From JAAGZL01 sp050290785 (GTDB taxonomy: Bacteria; Pseudomonadota; Gammaproteobacteria; Chromatiales; Chromatiaceae): 17,166 bases of DNA. This document shows, piece by piece, positions 5,534 to 14,154 of this stretch (positions are counted from its first letter, which is position 1; every line of letters begins with the position of its first letter). Below the pieces are notes generated by a model, which was not told the origin of the DNA, searched no databases, and saw nothing but the letters and a program-made list of their open reading frames with translations. A program made the translations under genes and the position numbers. The stretch spans positions 1 through 17,166 of the forward strand of contig JBNKIR010000009.1 of NCBI GenBank assembly GCA_050290785.1. Reading direction: 5' to 3'.

Positions 5534-6904
5534 CTACTCCTTCGGCTTCTTGGTCGGCCGTTTCCAACCCTTTACTGACATCTGTTTGGCGCGGGTAAGG
5601 GTCAGGGTATCTTCCGGGGCGCTGCCCGATATGGTGGAACCGGCGCCGATGGTGGCGCCCGCCCCGATCACCACCGGTGCGACCAGCGCACTGTTGGAAC
5701 CGATAAAGGCGCCGTCGCCGATCTCGGTCCGGTGTTTGTTGGCCCCATCGTAGTTACAGGTAATGGTGCCGGCACCCACATTCACCCCCTTGCCGATGCT
5801 GCAGTCGCCAATATAGGCGAGATGATTGACCTTGCTGCCGGAGCCAATCTGAGATTTCTTTATCTCTACGAAGTTACCGATATGGGCGTCATCGGCCAGC
5901 TCCGTCTCGGGACGGATACGGGCAAAGGGGCCTATGCTGCAGTTGTCACCTATAACGGCATCCTCAAGCACGCAGTTCTCTTTGATCACCACCCCATCCC
6001 CGATGCGGCAGTTGCGTATCACGGTGTTGGCGCCTATGCGTACATCACTGCCCAGCTCTATCTCGCCTTCCAGCAGTACATTGATATCTATGCTCACATC
6101 CTGACCGAAACTGAGATTGCCGCGCAGATCGAAACGATCGGGATCACGCAGGCCCAGCCCTTCCTGCATCAGCTTCTCGGCCTGCCACTGTTGAAATACG
6201 CCCTCCAAATGGGCCAGTTGGGCGCGGTCATTCACCCCGGCCACCTCATTCAGATCCTTGGGCTGGGAGGACTGCACACAGACGCCGTCCGCCACCGCCA
6301 GACCGATCGCGTCTGTCAGATAATACTCACCCTGGGAGTTCCGATTGTCGATCTTCTCCAACCAGCGCTCCATGGCCTCGCGTTTGGCCACCATGATGCC
6401 GGTGTTGATCTCGGTGATCTCCAGTTCCTTTGCCGTGGCATCTTTATGTTCAACGATGCGCTGGATCTTGCCGTTACCGGCCCGCACCACCCGGCCATAT
6501 CCGGTGGGGTCTTCAAAGGCGGCGGTAAGCAGGCAGAGATCAGAATACATGCTAGCGGTGATGAGGGAGGAGAGGGTTCGGTCCCGCAGGAGCGGTACAT
6601 CGCCATACAGCACCAGGATATACTCCACCTCCCGCAGGGCAGGCAGGGCCTGGGCCAGGGCATGGCCGGTACCGAGCTGTTCCTTCTGTTCCACCCAGAT
6701 CAGGTCCGGGTCGGTGAAGGCGCCCTTGACCCGCTCCCCCTCATGTCCGTACACCACAACGACCCGCTCCGGGGAGAGACGCTTCGCGGCCTGAACGGCG
6801 TGATCGAGAAGGGGGCGGCCTGCCAGATCGTGCAGGACCTTGGGCAGACGGGAGCGCATTCTGGTCCCCTGTCCAGCTGCAAGTATGACAACGCCCAACT
6901 TCAT
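5534..6904 (-). CDS. glmU: Bifunctional GlcNAc-1-P uridyltransferase / GlcN-1-P acetyltransferase
   Basis: Carries out the last two steps to UDP-GlcNAc: acetylation of glucosamine-1-phosphate, then uridylylation; cytoplasmic trimer. It has 456 residues, the same as in E. coli. The N-terminal pyrophosphorylase domain shows LAAGQGTRMRS (residues 8-18) and PKVLH (21-25), then YGDVPL and GYGRVVR. The C-terminal left-handed beta helix (from about residue 230) is built of hexapeptide repeats such as IGANTV, IGDGVV and IGDNCS, with NHLAYIGD and AGTITCNYDG near the acetyltransferase site. The ATG at 6904 is preceded by GGAGAG. A perfect TATAAT lies upstream, so glmU-glmS may have its own promoter besides readthrough from atp. 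Confidence 0.98.
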   Translation of the reverse strand: MKLGVVILAAGQGTRMRSRLPKVLHDLAGRPLLDHAVQAAKRLSPERVVVVYGHEGERVKGAFTDPDLIWVEQKEQLGTGHALAQALPALREVEYILVLYGDVPLLRDRTLSSLITASMYSDLCLLTAAFEDPTGYGRVVRAGNGKIQRIVEHKDATAKELEITEINTGIMVAKREAMERWLEKIDNRNSQGEYYLTDAIGLAVADGVCVQSSQPKDLNEVAGVNDRAQLAHLEGVFQQWQAEKLMQEGLGLRDPDRFDLRGNLSFGQDVSIDINVLLEGEIELGSDVRIGANTVIRNCRIGDGVVIKENCVLEDAVIGDNCSIGPFARIRPETELADDAHIGNFVEIKKSQIGSGSKVNHLAYIGDCSIGKGVNVGAGTITCNYDGANKHRTEIGDGAFIGSNSALVAPVVIGAGATIGAGSTISGSAPEDTLTLTRAKQMSVKGWKRPTKKPKE

Positions 6905-6934
6905 AGACTCTCCAAGAAAATTAGTATGTCGGGC

Positions 6935-6940
6935 ATTATA
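6935..6940 (-). promoter_or_regulatory. Candidate -10 box for glmU-glmS
   Basis: TATAAT on the minus strand, 30 bases before the glmU ATG, with a start expected near 6928. The -35 region at 17 bp spacing is poor, so an activator or another feature may be needed. Confidence 0.5.
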
Positions 6941-6986
6941 ACTGAGCGAATGCTATTGCGGCTGCCCTTTTTGTTTGAATTTTATC

Positions 6987-7010
6987 GTGCGACAAAGTTC
7001 TGTCCCGCAC
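6987..7010 (-). terminator. Hairpin at the end of the FKBP gene, weak terminator candidate
   Basis: On the minus strand, GTGC-GG-GACA pairs with TGTC-GCAC around a six-base loop. It overlaps the stop codon of the FKBP gene and is followed by GATAAAATTC. The stem has a two-base bulge and no T run, so it may only weaken readthrough. Confidence 0.3.
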
Positions 7011-7489
7011 TAATTTAAGGTAACCCCGCCGGTATCCGGCCCCATATCCTCCAGTGTGGGTGCCCGCACCTCCAGGATCTTCACCCGCACCTTCAAGGTC
7101 TTGCCCGCCAAAGGGTGGTTGCCGTCGATGGTGAGCTTGCCATCTTCGATCTTGGTGACGTGGAAGGTCCTGATATCGCCGGCCTCATTCTGCATCTCAA
7201 CCTCGGCGCCCACCCGGTGTAACTGGTGCGGGACATTCTCCAGATCGTCGGTAAAGGTGAGGTTGGGGTCGGGGTCGCCGAAACCCTCTTCCGGCGGCAC
7301 CTCCATCTCGACTATATCACCAACGCCCTTGCCCAGGACGGCGCTGTCCATACCGCCGATCAACTCCCTGGTACCGCCGTGGATATAGTTTACCGGGATG
7401 TCGTTCTGCTCCAGAAGGTTATCATCCGCATCGCTTATGGTGTAGGTAAGAGAGACATACTTACCGGGTTGGATGGTTTCCTTGAGCAT
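7010..7489 (-). CDS. FKBP-type peptidyl-prolyl cis-trans isomerase, SlyD-like
   Basis: A cytoplasmic proline isomerase and folding helper of 159 residues. The FKBP half comes first (KYVSLTYTISD, then YIHGGTRELIGGMDSAVLGKGVGD at about 35-58). An insert-in-flap chaperone domain lies at about 76-120 (LTFTDDLENVPHQL to FHVTKIEDGK). The chain then returns to the FKBP core with DGNHPLAGKTLKVRVKILEVR (122-142), a close match to the SlyD signature. It lacks the His/Cys-rich nickel-binding tail of E. coli SlyD and ends in GPDTGGVTLN, as shorter SlyD-like proteins do. There is no signal peptide. It lies between atpC and glmU, a place normally without a gene, so it is probably transcribed with the atp operon. 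The ribosome-binding site is weak (GGCGGGG). Confidence 0.93.
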   Translation of the reverse strand: MLKETIQPGKYVSLTYTISDADDNLLEQNDIPVNYIHGGTRELIGGMDSAVLGKGVGDIVEMEVPPEEGFGDPDPNLTFTDDLENVPHQLHRVGAEVEMQNEAGDIRTFHVTKIEDGKLTIDGNHPLAGKTLKVRVKILEVRAPTLEDMGPDTGGVTLN

Positions 7490-7513
7490 ATCAAGCCCCG
7501 CCAGGATTGTGTG

Positions 7514-7534
7514 CCCGGCCCAAAATGGGCCGGG
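7514..7534. repeat. Perfect palindrome between atpC and the FKBP gene
   Basis: CCCGGCCC and GGGCCGGG flank AAAAT, giving an 8-bp GC stem. No T run follows on the minus strand, so it is a poor terminator. It could pause RNA polymerase or protect the 3' end of the atp transcript. Confidence 0.5.
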
Positions 7535-7549
7535 ACAAAGTGTGGGATT

Positions 7550-7972
7550 TTATGACTGCTTACGGATTCTTTCAATAGCACGCAGTTGGGCTGCGGCCGC
7601 ATGCAGTTCGGCCTGGGCCTTGGCGAACTCCATATCTGCGGCATGTCCGGCCAGGGCATCCTCGGCCCGCTGCTTGGCCGCCAGTGCGGCAGCCTCATCC
7701 AGATCGGCCGCGCGAATTGCGGTATCGGCCAGGATGGTAACGGTGTAGGGCTGCACCTCAAGGATGCCTCCAGAGACGTAGAAGTTCTTCATCCCCTTGC
7801 CCTCGCCCAGATCGACGCGAACCTCGCCCGGCTGCATGCGGGTGACCAAAGGGGCGTGCATGGGGGCGATGCCGACCTCTCCCATCTCTGCCGGGGCATA
7901 GACCATCTCCGCCATGCCGGAATAGATCTCGGCTTCCGCGCTGACTATATCCACATGGATTGTCATGGCCAT
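7550..7972 (-). CDS. atpC: ATP synthase F1 subunit epsilon
   Basis: Part of the central stalk and an intrinsic inhibitor of ATP hydrolysis. It has 140 residues. The start MAMTIHVDIVSAEAEIYSG matches the family (E. coli begins MAMTYHLDVVSAE), which supports the ATG at 7972 over the ATG two codons later. The beta-sandwich domain includes GEVGIAPMHAPLVTRMQPGEVRV. The C-terminal helical hairpin (DLDEAAALAAKQRAEDAL to the end) is alanine-rich. AGGAG lies upstream. It is the last gene of the atp cluster, 19 bases after atpD. Confidence 0.97.
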   Translation of the reverse strand: MAMTIHVDIVSAEAEIYSGMAEMVYAPAEMGEVGIAPMHAPLVTRMQPGEVRVDLGEGKGMKNFYVSGGILEVQPYTVTILADTAIRAADLDEAAALAAKQRAEDALAGHAADMEFAKAQAELHAAAAQLRAIERIRKQS

Positions 7973-7991
7973 AATGTCTTCTCCTCAGGGC

Positions 7992-9368
7992 TTAGCTGGC
8001 TGCGCCACGCTCAACCGCTTCCTCGATGCCGCCCACCATGTAAAAGGCCTGTTCCGGCAGACTGTCATGCTCACCATCAACGATGGCCTTGAAGCCCCTG
8101 ATGGTGTCTTTCAGGCTGACGTACTTGCCAGGTGTTCCGGTGAACACCTCGGCCACGAAGAACGGCTGGGACAGGAAGCGCTGGATCTTGCGGGCGCGGG
8201 ATACGGTCAGCTTGTCCTCTTCCGACAGCTCGTCCATACCCAGGATGGCGATGATATCCTTCAGCTCCTTATAGCGCTGCAGGGTTCCCTGCACTGCACG
8301 GGCCACTTCATAGTGTTCCTGACCCACTACGTTGGGATCCAGGATACGGGAGGTGGAGTCCAGCGGATCCACCGCAGGGTAGATACCCAGCTCGGCGATC
8401 TGACGGGACAGCACCAGGGTGGCGTCCAGATGCGCGAAGGTGGTGGCAGGTGACGGGTCGGTCAGGTCGTCCGCCGGTACATATACCGCCTGGAAGGAGG
8501 TGATGGAACCGGTCTTGGTGGAGGTGATACGCTCCTGCAGCACGCCCATCTCCTCCGCCAGGGTGGGCTGATAACCCACAGCGGATGGCATACGTCCCAG
8601 CAGTGCCGACACCTCGGTTCCCGCCAGGGTGTAACGGTAAATGTTGTCCACGAACATAAGCACGTCGCGGCCCTCGTCACGGAAGAACTCGGCCATGGTC
8701 AGACCGGTCAGGGCCACACGCAGGCGGTTGCCGGGAGGCTCGTTCATCTGGCCGTAGACCAGGGCCACCTTGTCCAGAACGCCGCCCTCTTCCATCTCGT
8801 GGTAGAAGTCGTTGCCTTCACGGGTACGCTCGCCCACACCGGCGAATACCGAGAAACCGGAGTGCTCTACCGCGATGTTGCGGATCAGCTCCATCAGGGT
8901 AACGGTCTTACCCACACCCGCGCCGCCGAACAGGCCAATCTTGCCGCCCTTGGCGATGGGCATGATCAGGTCGATAACCTTGATACCGGTCTCCAGCACC
9001 TCGGTTGCGGTAGCCTGCTCCTCAAAGGTGGGTGGAGTGCGATGAATTGGCATGGTGTCATCGGTTTCGATGGGTCCGGCGTCATCCACCGGGTTGCCCA
9101 ACACGTCCATGATGCGGCCCAGGGTGCCCTGACCCACCGGGACCCTGATCGGGGCGCCGGTGTTCTCAGCCTTCAGTCCACGTTTCAGGCCGTCGGTCGA
9201 GCCCATAGCGATGGTGCGTGCAACGCCGTCGCCCAACTGCTGCTGAACCTCAAGGGTCAGTCCGACCTCATCAATCTTAAGTGCGTCGTAGACCTTTGGC
9301 ATTTCGCCCATGGGGAACTGAACGTCGACAACAGCGCCGATGATTTCCACCACTTTTCCGAGACTCAT
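7992..9368 (-). CDS. atpD: ATP synthase F1 subunit beta (catalytic)
   Basis: The catalytic subunit of the F1 head. It has 458 residues. Walker A is GGAGVGKT (148-155), followed by GERTREGND with the catalytic Glu and Arg region. Walker B is LMFVDN, then IYRYTLAGTEVSALLGRMPS. The DELSEED segment that contacts the gamma shaft is present exactly. The C terminus (LPEQAFYMVGGIEEAVE) is typical. AGAGGA precedes the ATG. It lies 80 bases after atpG, the widest gap within the F1 genes; that gap contains a short CCGGGCAGGCCCG palindrome but no obvious promoter. Confidence 0.99.
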   Translation of the reverse strand: MSLGKVVEIIGAVVDVQFPMGEMPKVYDALKIDEVGLTLEVQQQLGDGVARTIAMGSTDGLKRGLKAENTGAPIRVPVGQGTLGRIMDVLGNPVDDAGPIETDDTMPIHRTPPTFEEQATATEVLETGIKVIDLIMPIAKGGKIGLFGGAGVGKTVTLMELIRNIAVEHSGFSVFAGVGERTREGNDFYHEMEEGGVLDKVALVYGQMNEPPGNRLRVALTGLTMAEFFRDEGRDVLMFVDNIYRYTLAGTEVSALLGRMPSAVGYQPTLAEEMGVLQERITSTKTGSITSFQAVYVPADDLTDPSPATTFAHLDATLVLSRQIAELGIYPAVDPLDSTSRILDPNVVGQEHYEVARAVQGTLQRYKELKDIIAILGMDELSEEDKLTVSRARKIQRFLSQPFFVAEVFTGTPGKYVSLKDTIRGFKAIVDGEHDSLPEQAFYMVGGIEEAVERGAAS

Positions 9369-9448
9369 TTGCGGTTCCTCTTGATTTCTAAGCTTTACTC
9401 ATATGCCGGGCAGGCCCGACGCATTAATGTTCTTTCCAGATTCCCGGA

Positions 9449-10309
9449 TCAGACCGCGGCCGCGCCGCCGACGATCTCGGAGATCTCCTGGGTAATGGCC
9501 GCCTGACGCGCCTTGTTGTAGATCAACTGCAGCTCATCTATCAGGTTGCCGGCGTTATCCGATGCGGCCTTCATGGCCACCATCCGGGCTGACTGTTCAC
9601 AGGCGCCGTTCTCCACCACACCCTGATACACCAGGGCCTCGATATATCTGTTCAACAGGCTATCCAACACCTCATGGGAGTCCGGCTCATAGATATAGTC
9701 CCAATAGTGCTTCAGGTCCTTGTTCGGTTTGGACTCGATCGGGATCAACTGCTCCACGGTCGGCTTCTGGGTCATGGTGTTAACAAACACGTTTGACGCC
9801 AGATAGACCCTATCCACCTCTCCCGATTCGAAGGCGTCCAGCATGATCTTGATGGTGCCGATCAGGTCTTCAAATCTGGGGGCATCCCCCAGGTGGGTAA
9901 CCTGTCCCAACACCTTGCCGCCGAAACGGCGGAAAAAGCCCAGGGCCTTGGTGCCAACGGTGCACAGATCTATCTCCACGCCGTTCTCGTGATGCGCCTG
10001 CATATCCTTTATCAGCTGACGGAACAGGTTATTGTTCAGTCCGCCGCAGAGACCGCGGTCAGAGGAGATAACGATGTAACCAACACGCTTGATCTCGCGC
10101 TCCTTCATGAAGCTGTGGCGATACTCCGGATGGGCGTGGGCCAGGTGTCCAATTACGTTACGCATCTTGTCCGCGTAGGGGCGAGTCGCCTTCATGCGGT
10201 CCTGCGCCTTACGCATCTTGGACGCGGCCACCATCTCCATGGCACGCGTGATCTTCTGCGTGTTCTTGATACTGGCGATCTGTGTGCGTATCTCTTTTGC
10301 GCCTGCCAT
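9449..10309 (-). CDS. atpG: ATP synthase F1 subunit gamma
   Basis: The rotating shaft of the F1 motor. It has 286 residues. The N-terminal helix MAGAKEIRTQIASIKNTQKI, followed by TRAMEMVAASKM, and the C-terminal helix (NLIDELQLIYNKARQAAITQ then EISEIVGGAAA) form the coiled coil that enters the alpha-beta ring. The middle (ISSDRGLCGGLNNNLFR) is the Rossmann-like part. It follows atpA at 41 bases, with AAGG seven bases before the ATG. Confidence 0.98.
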   Translation of the reverse strand: MAGAKEIRTQIASIKNTQKITRAMEMVAASKMRKAQDRMKATRPYADKMRNVIGHLAHAHPEYRHSFMKEREIKRVGYIVISSDRGLCGGLNNNLFRQLIKDMQAHHENGVEIDLCTVGTKALGFFRRFGGKVLGQVTHLGDAPRFEDLIGTIKIMLDAFESGEVDRVYLASNVFVNTMTQKPTVEQLIPIESKPNKDLKHYWDYIYEPDSHEVLDSLLNRYIEALVYQGVVENGACEQSARMVAMKAASDNAGNLIDELQLIYNKARQAAITQEISEIVGGAAAV

Positions 10310-10350
10310 ATCTAAACCTTATCCGGAGTGCCCGTTCCTGATACCACCTG

Positions 10351-11892
10351 TTACCAGGTGTTGTTGGCCTTGAAATCTTTCAGGGCCGAATGCAGGGCCT
10401 CTTCGATCTCGTCGTTATAATCTCCGGTCTCGTTGATCTTGTTCAGGAGATCGGCCTTGTTACTCTTCATATAGCCCTGCAGCGCGGATTCAAAATCCAC
10501 CACCTTGCTGGCGTCTACATCGTCCAGATAGCCCTCGTTGGCTGCGAACAGGGAGACGGCCATCTCGGCTACGGACATGGGCGAATACTGCGGCTGTTTC
10601 ATCAGCTCGGTAACGCGCTCTCCGCGTTCCAGCTGCTTGCGGGTGGCCTCATCCAGATCTGATGCGAACTGGGAAAACGCTGCCAGTTCACGATACTGGG
10701 CCAGGGCCAGACGGGTACCGCCGCCCAGCTTCTTGATCGCCTTGGTCTGGGCCGCACCACCTACACGGGATACCGAGAGGCCGGCGTTGATGGCCGGACG
10801 GATGTTGGCGTTGAACAGGTCCGACTCCAGGAAGATCTGGCCGTCGGTGATGGAGATCACGTTGGTCGGCACGAACGCGGATACGTCGCCGGCCTGGGTC
10901 TCGATGATAGGCAACGCCGTGAGTGAACCGGTCTTGCCCTTTACGGCGCCGTTGGTGGCCTTTTCCACATAGGCCTCGTTTACCCGGGCGGCGCGCTCCA
11001 GCAGACGGGAGTGGAGATAGAATACGTCACCGGGATAGGCCTCGCGTCCGGGCGGACGACGCAGCAACAGGGAGACCTGGCGATAGGCCCAGGCCTGCTT
11101 GGTCAGGTCGTCATAGATTATCAGCGCGTCTTCGCCCTTATCACGGAAGTACTCACCCATGGTGCATCCGGAGTATGGGGCAATGAACTGCATGGCTGCG
11201 GAATCGGCGGCCGGGGCGGCGACGATGATGGTGTGCTCCAGGGCGCCGTGCTGCTCCAGTCTGTGCATCACCTGGGCGATGGAGGAGTTCTTCTGTCCCA
11301 CCGCCACGTAGATACACTTAACGCCGGTGCCCTTCTGGTTGATGATGGCATCGATGGCCACAGCGGTCTTGCCGGTCTGACGGTCACCGATGATCAGCTC
11401 GCGCTGTCCACGGCCGATCGGCACCATGGCGTCGATGGCCTTGAGACCGGTCTGGACCGGCTGGCTTACAGATTTACGGGTGATAACGCCGGGGGCCACC
11501 TTCTCGATGGGAGAGGTCTGATCGCACTCGATCGGTCCTTTGCCGTCTATAGGATTGCCCAGGGCATCGACCACTCGGCCCAGCAGCCCCTCGCCCACCG
11601 GCACCTCCAGCACGCGTCCGGTACACTTGACCGGGTCGCCTTCTGACAGGTGCTTGTACTCACCCAGCACCACGGCACCGACGGAGTCACGCTCCAGGTT
11701 CAGGGCCAGGCCGTAGGTGTTGCCGGGGAACTCCAGCATCTCGTAGGACATGGCGTCTTGCAGACCATGGATACGGGCAATGCCGTCGGTCAGGCTTATT
11801 ACCGTACCTTCGTTGCGGGCTTCGGTCTTGAGATCGAGTTTCTCGATCTTATTTTTGATCAGTTCGCTGATCTCTGATGGATTGAGTTGCAT
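10351..11892 (-). CDS. atpA: ATP synthase F1 subunit alpha
   Basis: The non-catalytic nucleotide-binding subunit of the F1 head. Starting at the ATG at 11892 gives MQLNPSEISELIKNKIEKLD and 513 residues, the same length as in E. coli. The open frame extends 27 codons upstream to 11973, but that part overlaps the end of atpH and looks unlike AtpA, so the shorter start is chosen. Walker A is GDRQTGKT (169-176). The conserved VGQKNSSIAQV, LIIYDDLTKQAWAYRQ and SLLLRRPPGREAYPGDVFYLH segments are present. A GAGAAG lies before the start. It begins 13 bases after atpH. Confidence 0.98.
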   Translation of the reverse strand: MQLNPSEISELIKNKIEKLDLKTEARNEGTVISLTDGIARIHGLQDAMSYEMLEFPGNTYGLALNLERDSVGAVVLGEYKHLSEGDPVKCTGRVLEVPVGEGLLGRVVDALGNPIDGKGPIECDQTSPIEKVAPGVITRKSVSQPVQTGLKAIDAMVPIGRGQRELIIGDRQTGKTAVAIDAIINQKGTGVKCIYVAVGQKNSSIAQVMHRLEQHGALEHTIIVAAPAADSAAMQFIAPYSGCTMGEYFRDKGEDALIIYDDLTKQAWAYRQVSLLLRRPPGREAYPGDVFYLHSRLLERAARVNEAYVEKATNGAVKGKTGSLTALPIIETQAGDVSAFVPTNVISITDGQIFLESDLFNANIRPAINAGLSVSRVGGAAQTKAIKKLGGGTRLALAQYRELAAFSQFASDLDEATRKQLERGERVTELMKQPQYSPMSVAEMAVSLFAANEGYLDDVDASKVVDFESALQGYMKSNKADLLNKINETGDYNDEIEEALHSALKDFKANNTW

Positions 11893-11905
11893 GGTGGCTT
11901 CTCGC

Positions 11906-12445
11906 TTAAATTCCCAAATCGTTGGCCAATTTCTCGATCTTTCCTTTGATGGAACCATCGATGACAAGATCACCGGCGCGGATATGCACCCCGCCGATCA
12001 GTGTCTCATCCTGCTCACTGGTGATGGTTACATCTAGACCGAGCTTTCGCTTTAGACCGGCAGCGATCTTCTGCTCCTGGTCCTTGGTAAATGCATAGGC
12101 GGAACGCACATGTACCTTAAGTACCTGTTGCCTATCCGCCTTGAGCTGTTCGTACATGGTCCCGATCTCTGGCAGAACAGAGAGGCGACCGTTTCTTACA
12201 AGGAGTTGAACCAGATTCTGGGCCTCCGCGCCCAGCCGCTCACCGCCGATATCCAGGATCAGCTTGATCAGGTCCGCCCGATCCAGCAGCGGATCTGAAA
12301 TGGCGTTCATCATCGCCGGATCCTGCGCTATGGCAACCAGCAGCTCCAGGGTCTCACTCCAACCATCCAGAGTGCCGGTCTCTTCCGCCCGGGCAAACAG
12401 GGCTTCGGCGTAGGGGCGTGCTATTGTAATCGCGTCGACGGCCAT
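11906..12445 (-). CDS. atpH: ATP synthase subunit delta (OSCP)
   Basis: Links the F1 head to the peripheral b stalk. It has 179 residues, against 177 in E. coli. It begins MAVDAITIARPYAEALFARA, the usual start of the family, and ends with the conserved GVHIRAGDLVIDGSIKGKIEKLANDLGI-type segment. The start lies six bases after the atpF stop, so the two are tightly coupled. There is no strong Shine-Dalgarno sequence, which fits translation by ribosomes finishing atpF. Confidence 0.97.
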   Translation of the reverse strand: MAVDAITIARPYAEALFARAEETGTLDGWSETLELLVAIAQDPAMMNAISDPLLDRADLIKLILDIGGERLGAEAQNLVQLLVRNGRLSVLPEIGTMYEQLKADRQQVLKVHVRSAYAFTKDQEQKIAAGLKRKLGLDVTITSEQDETLIGGVHIRAGDLVIDGSIKGKIEKLANDLGI

Positions 12446-12451
12446 AATCTG

Positions 12452-12922
12452 CTAGATCTGCTCCGCCAGCGTTTCCACGATATCCTTATGTGCCTTGGCG
12501 TCAATCTCTCTCTCCAGGATCTTGGATGCGCCGGCTACCGCCAGTTCGGCTACCTTCTCACGCAGCTGCTCTCGGGCCTTGGCCGCCTCCTGCTCCACCT
12601 CCGCACGTGCGGCGGTCAGGATACGGGCGCCCTCAACCTGGGCATTGTCTTTGGCCTCATCCACGATCTCCGAGGCGCGCTTCTGGGCCTGGGTGACGAT
12701 ATCAGCGGCCTGCATCTTGGCCTCGTGTAAAACGTCTCTGGCCCGATTCTTGGCCAGCTCCTGTTCGTGCTGCCCCCGCTCCGCCGCGGCCAGGCCATCA
12801 GCGATCTCCTGCTTGCGCGTATCCAGCGCCGCCATGATCGGGGTCCACACATAGTTCATGGTGAACCACATGAACACAATGAAGGAGAGCATCTGAGCAA
12901 CCAGAGTCAAATTGATATTCAT
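12452..12922 (-). CDS. atpF: ATP synthase Fo subunit b
   Basis: The peripheral stalk. It has 156 residues, as in E. coli. The start MNINLTLVAQMLSFIVFMWF is the membrane anchor (about residues 6-27). The remainder is a long, highly charged, alanine-rich coiled coil (TRKQEIADGLAAAERGQ onward) that forms the dimer. AAGGTGA precedes the ATG at good spacing. A 58-base gap separates it from atpE. Confidence 0.97.
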   Translation of the reverse strand: MNINLTLVAQMLSFIVFMWFTMNYVWTPIMAALDTRKQEIADGLAAAERGQHEQELAKNRARDVLHEAKMQAADIVTQAQKRASEIVDEAKDNAQVEGARILTAARAEVEQEAAKAREQLREKVAELAVAGASKILEREIDAKAHKDIVETLAEQI

Positions 12923-12980
12923 CTGGGAATCACCTTGCGTTGAACGAGATAATGTCTGTTCCTGTCACTGTCAAAGCGGA

Positions 12981-13217
12981 TCAGCCGCCGACAACAGCGA
13001 AAAGGATGTACATGGCCAGACCCACAGCGATCATGGGCACGGCGTCAACCAGACCCATAACGATGAAGAACTGGGTGCGCAGCAACGGGATCAGTTCCGG
13101 TTGACGGGCTGAGCCCTCAAGAAAACGTCCGCCGAGAATGCCAATACCCACAGCAGCGCCTACGGCAGCAAAGCCCATCATAAGTGCGCCGGCGATGTAA
13201 ATAAGTGCTTGGTCCAT
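12981..13217 (-). CDS. atpE: ATP synthase Fo subunit c (proteolipid)
   Basis: Forms the rotating membrane ring that carries ions. It has 78 residues in two helices. The first is glycine-rich (GFAAVGAAVGIGILGG), the polar loop is ARQPE (37-41), and the second helix carries the ion-binding Asp58 in VMGLVDAVPMI. The sequence around that Asp resembles H+-type rings; Na+-type rings normally have a Glu plus helper polar residues. GGAG stands seven bases before the ATG. Confidence 0.98.
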   Translation of the reverse strand: MDQALIYIAGALMMGFAAVGAAVGIGILGGRFLEGSARQPELIPLLRTQFFIVMGLVDAVPMIAVGLAMYILFAVVGG

Positions 13218-13255
13218 TTTGGTCTCCAGTTAAAAAGGTACAGATATAAAATTAA

Positions 13256-14131
13256 TCAATGCTCATGGTGCGCCATGTCCAGATAGACGATGGTCAGCAC
13301 CATAAAAATAAATGCTTGTAGCGTAATAATAAGGATATGGAATATGGCCCAGCCCAACTGCAGGACTCCGCCAAACAGCCCCAGTGCGATACCGCCGCTG
13401 TACATCAATGCGATCAGGATAAAGATCATCTCTCCCGCGTACATGTTACCGAACAGTCGCAGTGCCAGAGAGATGGGTTTGGCCAGCAGCCCAACCAGCT
13501 CCAGGACCAGATTAACGGGGATAAACAGCACCTTAACCACTATGTTGTTGGCACTGAACGGCTGCAGGGACAGTTCTCCTGCAAAGCCGCCCAAACCCTT
13601 GATCTTTACACTGTAGTAGAGCACCAGCAGAAAAACGCCGATGGCCATGCCGAATGTGCCGTTGGGATCCGTAGATGGGACCACCTTCATGAAATGGACC
13701 AGACCGATTCCGTAATCGTTGTATCCCAGTACATATGGAATGAGATCCACCGGCACCAGATCCATCAGGTTCTGCAGGAATATCCATACGAAGATGGTAA
13801 GGGCCAGGGGGGCAACAAGGGGGTTCTGTCCGGTGAAGGAGCCGCGCACGTTACTGTCTATGAACTCCACCAGCATCTCGGCAAAATTCTGCATCCTACC
13901 CGGTACGCCGCTGGTGGCATTGACCGCTACCCGACGCATTACGATAAGCATGATTACGCCGAGCAGGATGGACCAGAACATGGTGTCTACGTGGATGGCC
14001 ATGAAGCCCATCTCTTTTATTTCATCTGCGTTATGGGCGAAGCCCCAGCTTCCGTCGGGAGTCTTACCAAAGGCAAGATTGGTCAAGTGGTGTTTTATGT
14101 ATTCGCCGGAGGTAAGCGTATCGCCAGACAT
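13256..14131 (-). CDS. atpB: ATP synthase Fo subunit a
   Basis: The stator membrane subunit that forms the proton half-channels. It has 291 residues. Several transmembrane segments are visible (about 51-67, 103-128, 162-178, 200-222, 228-256, 258-285). The essential arginine is Arg225 in ALRLFGNMYAGEMIF, and the last helix has LQAFIFMVLTIVYLDMAHHEH. The N-terminal part up to about residue 45 is soluble and variable. The ribosome-binding site is weak (TTAGGTTG). It follows atpI after 23 bases. Confidence 0.98.
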   Translation of the reverse strand: MSGDTLTSGEYIKHHLTNLAFGKTPDGSWGFAHNADEIKEMGFMAIHVDTMFWSILLGVIMLIVMRRVAVNATSGVPGRMQNFAEMLVEFIDSNVRGSFTGQNPLVAPLALTIFVWIFLQNLMDLVPVDLIPYVLGYNDYGIGLVHFMKVVPSTDPNGTFGMAIGVFLLVLYYSVKIKGLGGFAGELSLQPFSANNIVVKVLFIPVNLVLELVGLLAKPISLALRLFGNMYAGEMIFILIALMYSGGIALGLFGGVLQLGWAIFHILIITLQAFIFMVLTIVYLDMAHHEH

Positions 14132-14154
14132 TTAAACAACCTAAATGTATTAAT

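Noticed and set aside
5732..7018. 428-codon open frame on the plus strand opposite glmU
   Set aside because: It is antisense to glmU, with a composition forced by the GC-rich codons of the real gene. There is no ribosome-binding site or recognisable domain.
8799..9506. 235-codon open frame opposite atpD
   Set aside because: A shadow of atpD with no family features.
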